Assembly: GCF_016756745.1 (NCBI RefSeq)
Contig: NZ_JAESIH010000021.1
Coordinates: forward strand, 1 to 36,924
From: Aminivibrio sp.
GTDB lineage: Bacteria > Synergistota > Synergistia > Synergistales > Aminobacteriaceae
Direction: 5' to 3'
Length of the DNA stretch: 36,924 nucleotides
Shown here: piece by piece, positions 1 to 6,433 of the stretch
Numbering within the stretch: position 1 is the first letter of the stretch
Layout: each line of letters begins with the position of its first letter
Program-made: the position numbers and the translations under genes
Notes under the pieces: generated by a model
The model's input: the letters and a program-made list of their open reading frames with translations, nothing else
Told to the model about the DNA's origin: nothing
Databases searched by the model: none

Positions 1-243
1 GCGCTGCGTCATGAGATCGGGCTGGGGCCTGCAGGTCTTCAGAATCCGCTGCCTGTCGGCCTTCCCGTTGTGGCCCCATATGATATAGTCGTCCGCGTAA
101 TATCTGCAAACCTCGCCGATCAGCGCGCTCTTCACGAACGTAACCCTTCGGTAGACTCCTTTCATTCCTTCGGAATTCCAGGGAGAAAATCCCCAGTATT
201 CCCACAGGTCGGAAACCAGTCCCAAATCTGAAATATCGGTCAC
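1..243 (-). CDS. Hypothetical protein, 5' part only (runs off window)
   Basis: A minus-strand reading frame is open from a GTG at 243-241 to the left edge of the window (81 codons), so only the N-terminus is visible. It begins MTDISDLGLVSDLWEYWGF and continues through an aromatic- and charge-rich stretch (CRYYADDYIIWGHNG). The start is chosen because an AGGTGAT Shine-Dalgarno-like sequence lies a few bases upstream, and the frame stays open with no competing frame. I do not recognise the family. It lies outside the island, on the chromosomal side of the tRNA gene, and is divergent from it. Function unknown; that it is a gene is likely but not certain because of the truncation. Confidence 0.5.
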   Translation of the reverse strand, partial: MTDISDLGLVSDLWEYWGFSPWNSEGMKGVYRRVTFVKSALIGEVCRYYADDYIIWGHNGKADRQRILKTCRPQPDLMTQR

Positions 244-392
244 TTAACCATCACCTGCCGAACCGATTATACTCCTCATGGAAAAAATAGGAAGTGATTT
301 AAGTTCCTTTCCGCCATATTTTCTATCAAAAATTCAGTAAGTACACTCGAAAAATGTCGAACCATCACCGTGTCTTCCGAAGATTTTCCGGC

Positions 393-421
393 TTGCAAAG
401 CAGCCCGAGGCACGGTATAAT
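393..421 (+). promoter_or_regulatory. Sigma70-type promoter of tRNA-Val
   Basis: TTGCAA (393-398) and a perfect TATAAT (416-421) are separated by exactly 17 bases. Transcription would start near 428, a few bases before the tRNA at 435. Spacing, match and position all fit a housekeeping promoter for the tRNA gene. Confidence 0.8.
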
Positions 422-434
422 ACCACCTGTTTTC

Positions 435-510
435 GGGCGATTAGCTCAGCGGAAGTAGCGCTTCCTTCACACGGAAGAGGTCACTGGTTCGATCCCAGTA
501 TCGCCCACCA
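435..510 (+). tRNA. tRNA-Val (anticodon CAC)
   Basis: A complete cloverleaf is visible. The acceptor GGGCGAT (435-441) pairs with ATCGCCC (500-506). The anticodon stem CTTCC/GGAAG encloses a seven-base loop reading TTCACAC, which gives anticodon CAC (valine, GTG codons). The T arm contains GGTTCGATCC. The discriminator A is at 507 and the CCA end is encoded (508-510). Its 3' 49 bases are duplicated at 31800-31848, so this is the integration site of the genomic island. The gene is intact because the island carries an identical 3' end. Confidence 0.95.
462..510 (+). repeat. attL: attL: 49-bp direct repeat within tRNA-Val
   Basis: Bases 462-510 are identical to 31800-31848. The repeat runs from the 5' side of the anticodon stem to the CCA end of the tRNA gene. 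Identity stops at 461/31799 on the left and at 511/31849 on the right. A direct repeat of a tRNA 3' end flanking a region that carries a tyrosine integrase is the classic signature of site-specific integration. Confidence 0.93.
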
Positions 511-520
511 AGTAATCACA

Positions 521-553
521 AGGGCTCCGACGATTTCGTCGGAGCCCTTTTTC
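521..553 (+). terminator. Rho-independent terminator after tRNA-Val (island-borne)
   Basis: A 13-bp perfect stem (521-533 with 536-548) is followed by a run of T. It lies 10 bases after the tRNA CCA end. Because it is beyond the attL repeat, it belongs to the island; the tRNA's original terminator is now at 31863-31894 beyond attR. Confidence 0.88.
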
Positions 554-763
554 TTTGAACGGACTCTCTCTAGACTCCATTAATTTAGGCCCTTTCTTCC
601 GCTTCTTTCTCCTTATTTCCCATAACTTAAAGATATTCTTGATTACAACGTTTTTCCTTTCATTTTCGCCATTTTACTTCGATTTGCTTGTTTTTTTGTC
701 GCGGTTACTGACGATGAAAACGGGAATATTAAAGTGTACATCCTAATTTTTGGGGGTACACAC

Positions 764-1024
764 ATGGACCTGGCAGAGCAAACAGGTTTCAAAAAGCGAC
801 TCCTCACGAGTCTTGAGGCGGCGGAATATCTGGGAATATCACATAGTTATCTGCGGCAGCTCCGGAGCGATGGGCATATAGGGAGGCGCGTTTCTCCCCC
901 TCCCCATATCCGAGTGGGCAAGATTGGGTTACGGTACGACATTCGTGACCTCGATCGATGGATTGAGGATCAACCGAGATATCAGACATACGCGGAAGTT
1001 CCTACGGAGGATTTCCAAAGATGA
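764..1024 (+). CDS. AlpA/excisionase-type helix-turn-helix protein
   Basis: The 86-residue product carries a MerR-like winged helix-turn-helix of the AlpA/excisionase kind: LTSLEAAEYLGISHSYLRQL (about residues 14-33) is the recognition helix-turn-helix, and the C-terminal half (GLRYDIRDLDRWIED) is the typical wing plus W-x-x motif. Such proteins act as directionality factors or activators of integrase genes in P4-type islands. The ATG at 764 is preferred over an in-frame codon at 734 because a GGGGG Shine-Dalgarno-like stretch lies 7 bases upstream. The stop overlaps the next gene's ATG (ATGA at 1021-1024), so the two are translationally coupled. It is the first island gene after attL. The precise role (excisionase or regulator) is inferred. 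Confidence 0.75.
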   Translation: MDLAEQTGFKKRLLTSLEAAEYLGISHSYLRQLRSDGHIGRRVSPPPHIRVGKIGLRYDIRDLDRWIEDQPRYQTYAEVPTEDFQR

Positions 1025-1687
1025 AGGCACCGGAATACATACGATTCTCTGCAGCGGTTCCGATTGAAAAACCGGACTGGGTAATCCCAGGGCTGAAGGT
1101 TGGGCAATTCGGCTTACTGACGGCTCCTGGTCGTACGGGAAAGTCATATCTGTTGATGCAAATCGCTATGTCTGTAGCCAGTGGACAGACGATAATCCCA
1201 AGGTTGGATGTTTCAGGAGCCGCAAAGTCGTGTCTGCTAAATTGCGTGGATGATGCTTCCGACGTCCGGGAACGGGGCAATGTCGTCCTGCGCTGTTTCG
1301 ATGTAGAATCTTTGCTTGATGACAACCTTTTCGTTGCGTCCATGTCAGGGGCAACTCTTAGATCGACGGAAATGCTGAAATGGGAACCCGGGTGAAGAAC
1401 AAAGCTTCAAAAGAACCATCCCGGTACCGGAACCCCTCGTTCGGATCATGCAGTTCCTGATGATCGAAAAGGAAGAGAAGGACAATATCTGGGAATTCGC
1501 CAAGAGCCCGGGGAAAAAATCATCCTTTTCGCGGAATGCCGCAAGATGGTGGAATACCTATGCCAGTGATGCCACAAAAGATACCACAACGGACTACGAA
1601 TCCAAGTTTTCTCCTTCAGAACTGGCGCCCAAAATGAAAGCGATAAACGACGCGCTTGGAGTGGACTGGAAGACAGTGGCTGATTAG
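1021..1687 (+). pseudogene. RepA/AAA_25-type ATPase, frameshifted and internally deleted
   Basis: The first frame (1021-1395) encodes 124 residues that look like the start of a RepA-like hexameric helicase/ATPase of the AAA_25 family: a PDWVIPGLKVGQFGLLTAP lead-in and a P-loop (APGRTGKS, about residues 36-43), then SCLLNCVDD, a probable second core strand. It ends abruptly in a stop. A second frame, open from 1379 to the stop at 1687, encodes about 100 residues (…KRTIPVPEPLVRIMQFLMIEKEEKDNIW…SRNAARWWNTY) that resemble the tail of the same class of gene. Full-length relatives are usually about 300 or more residues, so the middle is missing. In related islands this gene follows alpA and supports replication or excision. 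Here it is most likely dead. The two pieces belonging to one ancestor is an inference. Confidence 0.6.
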
Positions 1688-1751
1688 GTCCTCGCAGAAA
1701 TGGTCAAGCGGCACAACATCTCCTGAAAAACTGAAAAAGGCCTGAAACCCA

Positions 1752-1793
1752 AACGGAGGGAAAGAGATCTCACGCTTTCCCTCCGTTTTTTCT
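1752..1793 (+). terminator. Rho-independent terminator
   Basis: A 13-bp stem (1752-1764 with 1775-1787) with a 10-base loop is followed by a T-rich tract. It closes the alpA/repA-like transcription unit, 64 bases after the last stop codon. Confidence 0.85.
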
Positions 1794-1857
1794 TTTCCCT
1801 TAGGACGAATCTGTAAAGAGAAAAATACCGTTCCTTCTGACCCATGTGTTTCTACTT

Positions 1858-1888
1858 GAGAGCCATGATTTCCGGGATGAGAGCCACC
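1858..1888. repeat. Solo IS21-type terminal repeat pair (relic)
   Basis: Two copies of GAGAGCCA (1858-1865 and 1879-1886) are spaced 21 bases apart. The motif and spacing match the multiple terminal repeats of the intact IS21-family element at 5572-8114. No transposase is attached, so this is probably a leftover element end. The rest of the 1794-2190 interval contains no gene I can support. It is AT-rich just before 2190. Confidence 0.5.
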
Positions 1889-2190
1889 GATTATCTCAAA
1901 CAAACCGCTGTCACTTTCTATTGGAGCAACTGTCTCAAATAACGGTCGGTGAATCGAACCGCCCAATGTTCCCCCTCCTTTTCCTCTTCAACTATTTCTG
2001 CTTAAACTTCTTATTTCCATGGACCTGTCTCCGGAAAGGCGGCTCAATTCCACCTGAAAAAAGGCTCCGTCGAAATCGGAAAGCCGGCTCCCGGAGACTG
2101 TTTCCATAACAATATTATTTTTTTGTTTCACAGCATGCAAACCGCTATGTTAAATGCGTATACCAAAATTTCACTTTGGAGGCGGTAAGC

Positions 2191-2580
2191 ATGGGCAGCA
2201 AAAAAGTCCGTATTGTCATCACCTGCGAGAGCAGGCAAAAAGCACTGGAAGAAGCGAAGAAATGGGTTCTGCAGCTCGAAAAGGAGGTCCTGGAAGAACG
2301 GCGCAACTGCAGGACACGGGGTCTGATTCTTCTCGGAACCGTTCTTCTCGGCGCTATTTCCGATGAGGATACAAAGTTCCGGATTTACGAGCGGTTTATT
2401 GAAATCGACACCCTGCTGAAAAGCAAAAATACGCCGGTGGAGTCGAAAAAAGCTGCAAAAGAGAAGGCGGGCAGGGCTGTTATTGACCTGGCGAGAGCGC
2501 TTTCGGAAAAACTGAAAAAAGAGGCGGCTGCTGCCGGCCAGGCTGCCTCTCAGGGCGGCACGGTTACGAAGCAATCATAA
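2191..2580 (+). CDS. TraD/MobC-like mobilization accessory protein
   Basis: The product is 129 residues long, mostly helical and charged. A central motif, RNCRTRGLILLGTVLLGAI (about residues 43-61), resembles the R-x-x-RT-x-x-L-I-x-x-G signature of small TraD/MobC-like proteins that sit beside relaxase genes and assist relaxosome assembly. The C-terminal third is a lysine/alanine-rich helix. The ATG at 2191 is chosen because a strong GGAGGCGG site lies 5 bases upstream; the frame also extends 15 bases further to a TTG. The stop is 2 bases before the relaxase start, so the pair is almost certainly co-translated. The family assignment rests on the motif and context only. Confidence 0.55.
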   Translation: MGSKKVRIVITCESRQKALEEAKKWVLQLEKEVLEERRNCRTRGLILLGTVLLGAISDEDTKFRIYERFIEIDTLLKSKNTPVESKKAAKEKAGRAVIDLARALSEKLKKEAAAAGQAASQGGTVTKQS

Positions 2581-2582
2581 TC

Positions 2583-3632
2583 ATGTGGAAGCCCTACGTA
2601 CGGTTTTCTTCCTTCTGCTCCGGGATGCGGGCCACAAATACAGCACCCGCTCATGTTTCGTACCTCACGAGGGAAAGGGAGTGCCTTCTCTGGGGTATGG
2701 AAAGCGGAAGAAGAGAAATATCCGACCGCAGGGAAGCCGCCACTCGATGGAAGGAAATCGCCCGAATGGAAACCGGGCTCTCCCCACTCGACACTCGGGC
2801 GGGGAGAGCCCGGTCGGATGCGTGCGTCCAGGTGCGCCTGTTTCTGCCCCTGCCGAATCTGGTCTTCGACGGTATGGACAAGCCGGAAATCAAGGATGCG
2901 CTCACCACTCTCGTCCGGGTACTCGAACTGGATTCGACGGACGTGATGTGGTCCCTCCACAAAGGGTTGCCTGGTTCCGGAAAGAAGGAACGGGACCAGA
3001 ATCTTCACCTTCATATTTCCTATCGTCCTCGAAATAGCGAAGGGCACAAACACAGAATCTGCATCCGCAGGGAAGTGATTTCCCTGCGGGAGGCCCTGGG
3101 CGGGTGGCTCCAGGGAAGAGGGTACCCAATCGACTGGAAGTCAGTTTCAAGACCCGGAAAACGGCGGCATATTTCTCCGGAGAAAATCGCCATGGCCGAA
3201 CGGGGAGAACCGCTCCACTCTCCGGAAGAGCAACTCCAGGCGGACCTGACCCTGGGAAAACGGCTTGTGTCGAAGCTGACCCGGGAAGAAGCGCGACGAA
3301 TTCTTCTCGAACTCCTTCGTTCGGAAGATGCCGCCTTTTCCCGGCTTGAAGAAGAAATAGCGTCGCAGGGCTGGTCGATTTCTCGAACCCGGAGGGGGAA
3401 ACGGGATACCTGGATTCTGAAGGACGAGTCCGGAAAAGAGCTCGCTCTTCGCAGAATCCTGAACTGCAAGGAAGATGAAGTCCATCGTCTTTTTATGGTC
3501 CTTCAATCAAGGGACGCGGAGAAAGCCCCTTCAAAAAAACTCTCCGAAATTCCACTGGAACACACGGAAGATAACACGGAAATTGAACAGACGGAATCTG
3601 AGGAAACCACTCCGGAAATCTCGCGAAATTAA
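2583..3632 (+). CDS. Relaxase/mobilization protein (HUH-type, MOBP-like)
   Basis: The 349-residue protein shows the pattern of a MobA/TraI-like relaxase, which nicks one strand at oriT and stays bound to it through a tyrosine. A Tyr lies in a HVSYLTRE context near the N-terminus (Y27), a histidine is in SLHKG (H126), and the histidine pair of the HUH motif is in NLHLHISY (H142, H144). The C-terminal 130 residues are acidic and low in complexity. The ATG lies 2 bases after the preceding stop. No clear Shine-Dalgarno is present, consistent with translational coupling. No coupling protein or type IV secretion genes are in the island, so transfer would need a helper. An alternative is a degenerate or divergent relaxase; the canonical aspartate before the HUH pair is displaced. 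Confidence 0.6.
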   Translation: MWKPYVRFSSFCSGMRATNTAPAHVSYLTRERECLLWGMESGRREISDRREAATRWKEIARMETGLSPLDTRAGRARSDACVQVRLFLPLPNLVFDGMDKPEIKDALTTLVRVLELDSTDVMWSLHKGLPGSGKKERDQNLHLHISYRPRNSEGHKHRICIRREVISLREALGGWLQGRGYPIDWKSVSRPGKRRHISPEKIAMAERGEPLHSPEEQLQADLTLGKRLVSKLTREEARRILLELLRSEDAAFSRLEEEIASQGWSISRTRRGKRDTWILKDESGKELALRRILNCKEDEVHRLFMVLQSRDAEKAPSKKLSEIPLEHTEDNTEIEQTESEETTPEISRN

Positions 3633-4205
3633 ACCAGCGGCCGTTTCCAGCCGCGCTTGCCGTCAAATAGGGAATGCCCGTTTTCCACCCCTGAAACAAC
3701 CCCGCAAGCATTTCCGTTACCTCGAAATTTTCCCCCGCTCTTCCCCGAACCGCAAAGCGAAATGAAAGGCCTTGCAGGGAGTCCTGCCTGCGTTCCGATC
3801 ACCTTTTTCGCCGCGCAGCTCGTGTGTTCCTTGAAGTCCGCTGGTCCTTTCCTGTGATTCGCTTTTTGTCTTTTGCCCCTGCAAGGCTCAAGGGTGCGTT
3901 GGCTGCCGCCAACACTCCCTTTCGGCAGGGGGCCTTCGCCCCCTTGCATCCCCCAAAAGCAAAGGATGAAAGGTGGGTCAGTCTTTCTCTTCCGGGGTCA
4001 CTCCATTGCCCAAGGCCATTCCAGGAGCCAGCGGATCGCCTGCGCCCGGGACTGGAACCTGTGTTCGGAACGGAAATCGCCCAGCCCCCTCTTTAGAGGC
4101 GCAGAGGTTTCCAGTCCCTCTCCGGATTGCCTGGGAGAATGGGCAGTTTTTCTCTCGGTGTTTGAAAAATAGAAAGGGAAAATCGATTTATTAAAAAATA
4201 AACGC
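3633..4205. other. Non-coding structured region downstream of relaxase (candidate oriT/origin)
   Basis: No convincing gene is present for about 570 bases, yet the region is full of dyads. A small hairpin lies at 3774-3787 (GCAGG/CCTGC), and a compound structure sits at 3880-3948. Codon-like organisation is absent in all frames. Position next to the relaxase makes an origin of transfer the best guess. Confidence 0.45.
3880..3948. repeat. Nested double hairpin (candidate oriT core)
   Basis: TGCAAGG (3880-3886) pairs with CCTTGCA (3942-3948), enclosing two tetraloop hairpins: GTTGGC/GCCAAC (3898-3913, loop TGCC) and AGGGGGC/GCCCCCT (3927-3944, loop CTTC). The second overlaps the outer stem by three bases, so the forms would be alternatives. 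Dense, GC-rich dyads adjacent to a mob gene are typical of nic regions. The nic site itself cannot be assigned by eye. Confidence 0.5.
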
Positions 4206-4234
4206 TTGACGGATCAGCTTCATATTGCTATTAT
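4206..4234 (+). promoter_or_regulatory. Strong sigma70-type promoter
   Basis: TTGACG (4206-4211), a 17-base spacer, then TATTAT (4229-4234). Transcription would begin near 4241, almost 290 bases before the next start codon at 4528. The intervening 4241-4527 stretch has no supported ORF. It holds a CATCCC/GGGATG hairpin (about 4299-4317) and a GGAGG-preceded 6-codon mini-ORF near 4388-4408. The long leader could be regulatory or a small RNA. Confidence 0.6.
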
Positions 4235-4527
4235 ATCGTTCGTTTTGTGTAAAATAGATCCAACGTTTCATACACCCATTCAACCAGGCGGCTTTTGGAC
4301 ATCCCCTGTCGAGGGATGAAGCAGAAGTACGGCGGAAATCCCGGAAATAGCAGAAAAATGTATAACTCCCAGAAGGAGGCAGTCTTGTGAAAGAGCCCCA
4401 AAGGTAACGCGCGGGTTCGCTTCATTCTTGCCGACTTTTCTCTTCCTTTTCTACAAACTCCACTCCCCCCAATCAATCGAAGGCATTGCCGGAAAAGTAC
4501 CTTGACAAAAAAAAGAGGAGGTACCGA

Positions 4528-4779
4528 ATGAGCGACGGCACATCCCTGGCGCTGCTTCTGGAACTCGTCAGCAATCCGCTGATGATGATCAACTTCATCC
4601 TCTACAAGTACAACCGGGAAGATTTGACCGAGATTGCCAAAGACGACCCAAACCTCGCCGAATGGATCGAGGACCTCGGCCGGACCGCCGAAGCCGCGCT
4701 GAAGCATCTATCAAAACACGGCATCCCGGTTGACCACCTCAGGCAGCCCGACCTTGTTTCTTCGGAACTCTTGAACTGA
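4528..4779 (+). CDS. Small hypothetical protein (83 aa)
   Basis: The ATG at 4528 follows a near-perfect GAGGAGGT ribosome site at the right distance; the frame extends upstream, but this is clearly the start. The 83-residue product begins MSDGTSLALLLELVSNPLMM and then becomes charged (NREDLTEIAKDDPNLAEWIEDLG), ending in VSSELLN. The first 30 residues are hydrophobic without being a convincing signal peptide. The remainder looks helical. I do not recognise the family. It lies downstream of the promoter at 4206 and before the HicA-like gene, from which it is separated by an inverted repeat, so a toxin-antitoxin pairing with that gene is not indicated. Confidence 0.65.
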   Translation: MSDGTSLALLLELVSNPLMMINFILYKYNREDLTEIAKDDPNLAEWIEDLGRTAEAALKHLSKHGIPVDHLRQPDLVSSELLN

Positions 4780-4792
4780 CCCGACACCAAAA

Positions 4793-4823
4793 GAGAGGGA
4801 GCGGTTTTTCCCCGCTCCCTCTC
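4793..4823. repeat. Inverted repeat (possible terminator)
   Basis: GAGAGGGAGCGG (4793-4804) pairs perfectly over 12 bp with 4812-4823. It lies 14 bases after the small gene. There is no T-run after it on the plus strand, so termination on this strand would be inefficient. The A-tract at 4789-4792 gives a short U-run on the minus strand. Confidence 0.5.
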
Positions 4824-4927
4824 GCCTCAACCGGAAGAAAAAAACATTCCTTCTCCGGGCAGGTCCTCATCCCCTGCAGACCGGGAAGTATCTTAAGGAT
4901 ACTTCTCCAGAAAGGGCAGGTGTTCTT

Positions 4928-5257
4928 TTGGTATCAGCGAAAAAAGACATCGAGCGCTGGAAAAGGGTCAAGGAAGAGCGTTTTGGAAGGGTGGAAGCTG
5001 TACTCTCGAGGAACGGCTTCGCCAGAAAATCAACACGGGGATCCCATTTTGTTTTCCGGAACAGAACGATAGAAAAATACTGCAAAGTACTCCCGGAATA
5101 TTTCCTCCGGGATGTTTGCCCTGATGGTTCCCTGGTAATCGTCCAACACGGGAACTCGGTCAAGAGATGCTACCTTCTGCGGGCAGCCGGAATTCTTGAA
5201 AAGCTGGCTGAAATAATGGAACTGGAAGAAAAGATACTGAGCGGCCAGGCGGCGTAA
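4928..5257 (+). CDS. HicA-like mRNA interferase toxin (orphan)
   Basis: The 109-residue product has the core features of the HicA/YcfA double-stranded-RNA-binding-like fold. The segment VEAVLSRNGFARKSTRGSHFVFRN (about residues 23-46) contains the G-S-H signature with the catalytic histidine. It is followed by a strand-like SLVIVQHG and a C-terminal helix LRAAGILEKLAEI. HicA toxins degrade mRNA and are normally 60-90 residues and paired with HicB. This one has an N-terminal extension of about 20 residues, and no hicB is visible on either side. The start is a TTG at 4928, about 7 bases after a GGGCAGGTG site. The hairpin at 5310-5332 follows. It could be an orphan toxin, a decayed locus, or a HicA-fold protein of other function. 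Confidence 0.55.
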   Translation: MVSAKKDIERWKRVKEERFGRVEAVLSRNGFARKSTRGSHFVFRNRTIEKYCKVLPEYFLRDVCPDGSLVIVQHGNSVKRCYLLRAAGILEKLAEIMELEEKILSGQAA

Positions 5258-5309
5258 AAACAATAACAAGAAAGGTTCTGCGCCAAAAGGCGATATATCA
5301 CCGTAGACT

Positions 5310-5332
5310 GGGGAGGAGAATTCCTCCTCCCC
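5310..5332 (+). terminator. Probable terminator hairpin after HicA-like gene
   Basis: GGGGAGGA (5310-5317) pairs with TCCTCCCC (5325-5332) around a 7-base loop, followed by GAAATTTTAT. The T-run is short, so termination strength is uncertain. It separates the HicA-like gene from the darT fragment starting at 5420. Confidence 0.5.
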
Positions 5333-5419
5333 GAAATTTTATGCACCTCAGGCAACTTTGGCATAACACAACTCAAAGTCTTTTTTGAGAAAATTCCAGA
5401 ATGGAGGGAGAGCATATAT

Positions 5420-5571
5420 ATGCGAATGTTTCCTTCGGAATTTCTTGAATTTGCCTCTGTTTTTGAAGAAGTATGGGATGACCTTTTTGGGGAAACGCTA
5501 TTCGATACTGAACACGGTTATGGTGTCATTTCTGTAGTGGAGATTAATCATCAATGCGAAACGCGTTTTTT
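5420..5571 (+). pseudogene. 5' fragment of DarT1-like toxin gene, cut by IS21 element
   Basis: The ATG at 5420 has a GGAGGGAG ribosome site 9 bases upstream, the hallmark of a genuine start. About 50 codons (MRMFPSEFLEFASVFEEVWDD… then EHGYGVISVVEINHQCETRFF) run until the first IS21 terminal repeat at 5572. Translation then continues a few residues into the element and stops at 5594-5596. After the IS, the frame starting at 8115 continues with FAVFSNHQYLETNFPQ, which plausibly completes the small beta-rich domain begun by HGYGVISVVEI. The pieces together would give a protein of about 370 residues. The join is inferred from position, orientation and continuity of the fold. The two flanks show no clean target duplication because the insertion lies in a run of T. 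Confidence 0.7.
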
Positions 5572-5689
5572 TAGAGCCACTTGCTCGCAGATATGAGAGC
5601 CGCCTCCGCGCTTAAACAGAGCCATCGGCGCGCGGGGTGAGAGCCACCCCATTGGAACGAAGCGGCTCTGCACCTTGACAACCTGAAGA

Positions 5690-6433
5690 TCAATCGCGGG
5701 CTGCTTCACGCATGGACTTTTTGCCCTTGATGACGATATTGTACGCCTGTGAACAGAGTCGGTCCGTTATCGCCTCGGCGGCAACCGGGACAGGAATCTG
5801 GTCCAGCCATTCGGCGGGCTCGAACTGGGAGGCGATGATCGTAGCCTGGTGGTTGTGCCTCCGGTCGACGAGCGAGAGCAGCAGCTGGGTGTCCTCCACG
5901 GAGATGGGAAACAGAAGCCATTCGTCGATAATCAGGAGGTCGTACTTGATAAACTGCTTCCTCAGGCGATTAAAGGCTTCCACCCCCTTGATTCTGGCCA
6001 TTTTCAACTCGTTCAGCAGATCAGGCAGCTGAATGTAGCGGGTCTTCAGAAAACGCCTGCAGGCGGCCTGTCCGAGAGCCTGCGCCAGGAAGGACTTCCC
6101 GGCGCCGGTCGGTCCGACGATCACGACATTGCGTGCGTGCCGGATGTAGCTGCACGACGCGAGTTCCAGAATGAAGCTGCGGTCGAGCTTCCGGTCATCG
6201 TCGTACCTGATGTCTTCGACGCAGGCGGTCGGATTTTCGAATTTGGCCCCGTTGATCAGGCGCTGCAGCCGTCCGTGCTGACGCTTGCAGAACTCGCGGT
6301 CCACCAGCAGCGCGAAGCGGTCGCGGAAGCCCATTTCCTGGTAGGCATCGTCGTCGTGCTGCTCCTTGAGCGCCTCGGCGATCCCCGTCAGTTTCATGTA
6401 CCTGAGCTTGTTCACGGTTTCATGATCAAGCAT
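5690..6433 (-). CDS. istB: IS21-family helper ATPase IstB
   Basis: The 247-residue AAA+ ATPase has the IstB layout: an N-terminal helical domain (LRYMKLTGIAEALKEQ), a Walker A motif VIVGPTGAGKSF (G107-S114), Walker B DLLIIDEW (near residue 170), and a C-terminal ITDRLCSQAYNIVIKGKSMR-like tail. IstB assembles on target DNA and activates the IstA transposase. It is translated from an ATG that overlaps the end of istA by 8 bases, the standard coupling in this family. Length is normal, and no frameshift or missing motif is seen, so the element may still be active. Confidence 0.95.
   Translation of the reverse strand: MLDHETVNKLRYMKLTGIAEALKEQHDDDAYQEMGFRDRFALLVDREFCKRQHGRLQRLINGAKFENPTACVEDIRYDDDRKLDRSFILELASCSYIRHARNVVIVGPTGAGKSFLAQALGQAACRRFLKTRYIQLPDLLNELKMARIKGVEAFNRLRKQFIKYDLLIIDEWLLFPISVEDTQLLLSLVDRRHNHQATIIASQFEPAEWLDQIPVPVAAEAITDRLCSQAYNIVIKGKKSMREAARD

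Noticed and set aside
3873-4172. Possible small gene of 99 codons in the region after the relaxase
   Set aside because: No ribosome site, biased low-complexity translation, and the frame covers the hairpins of the candidate oriT.
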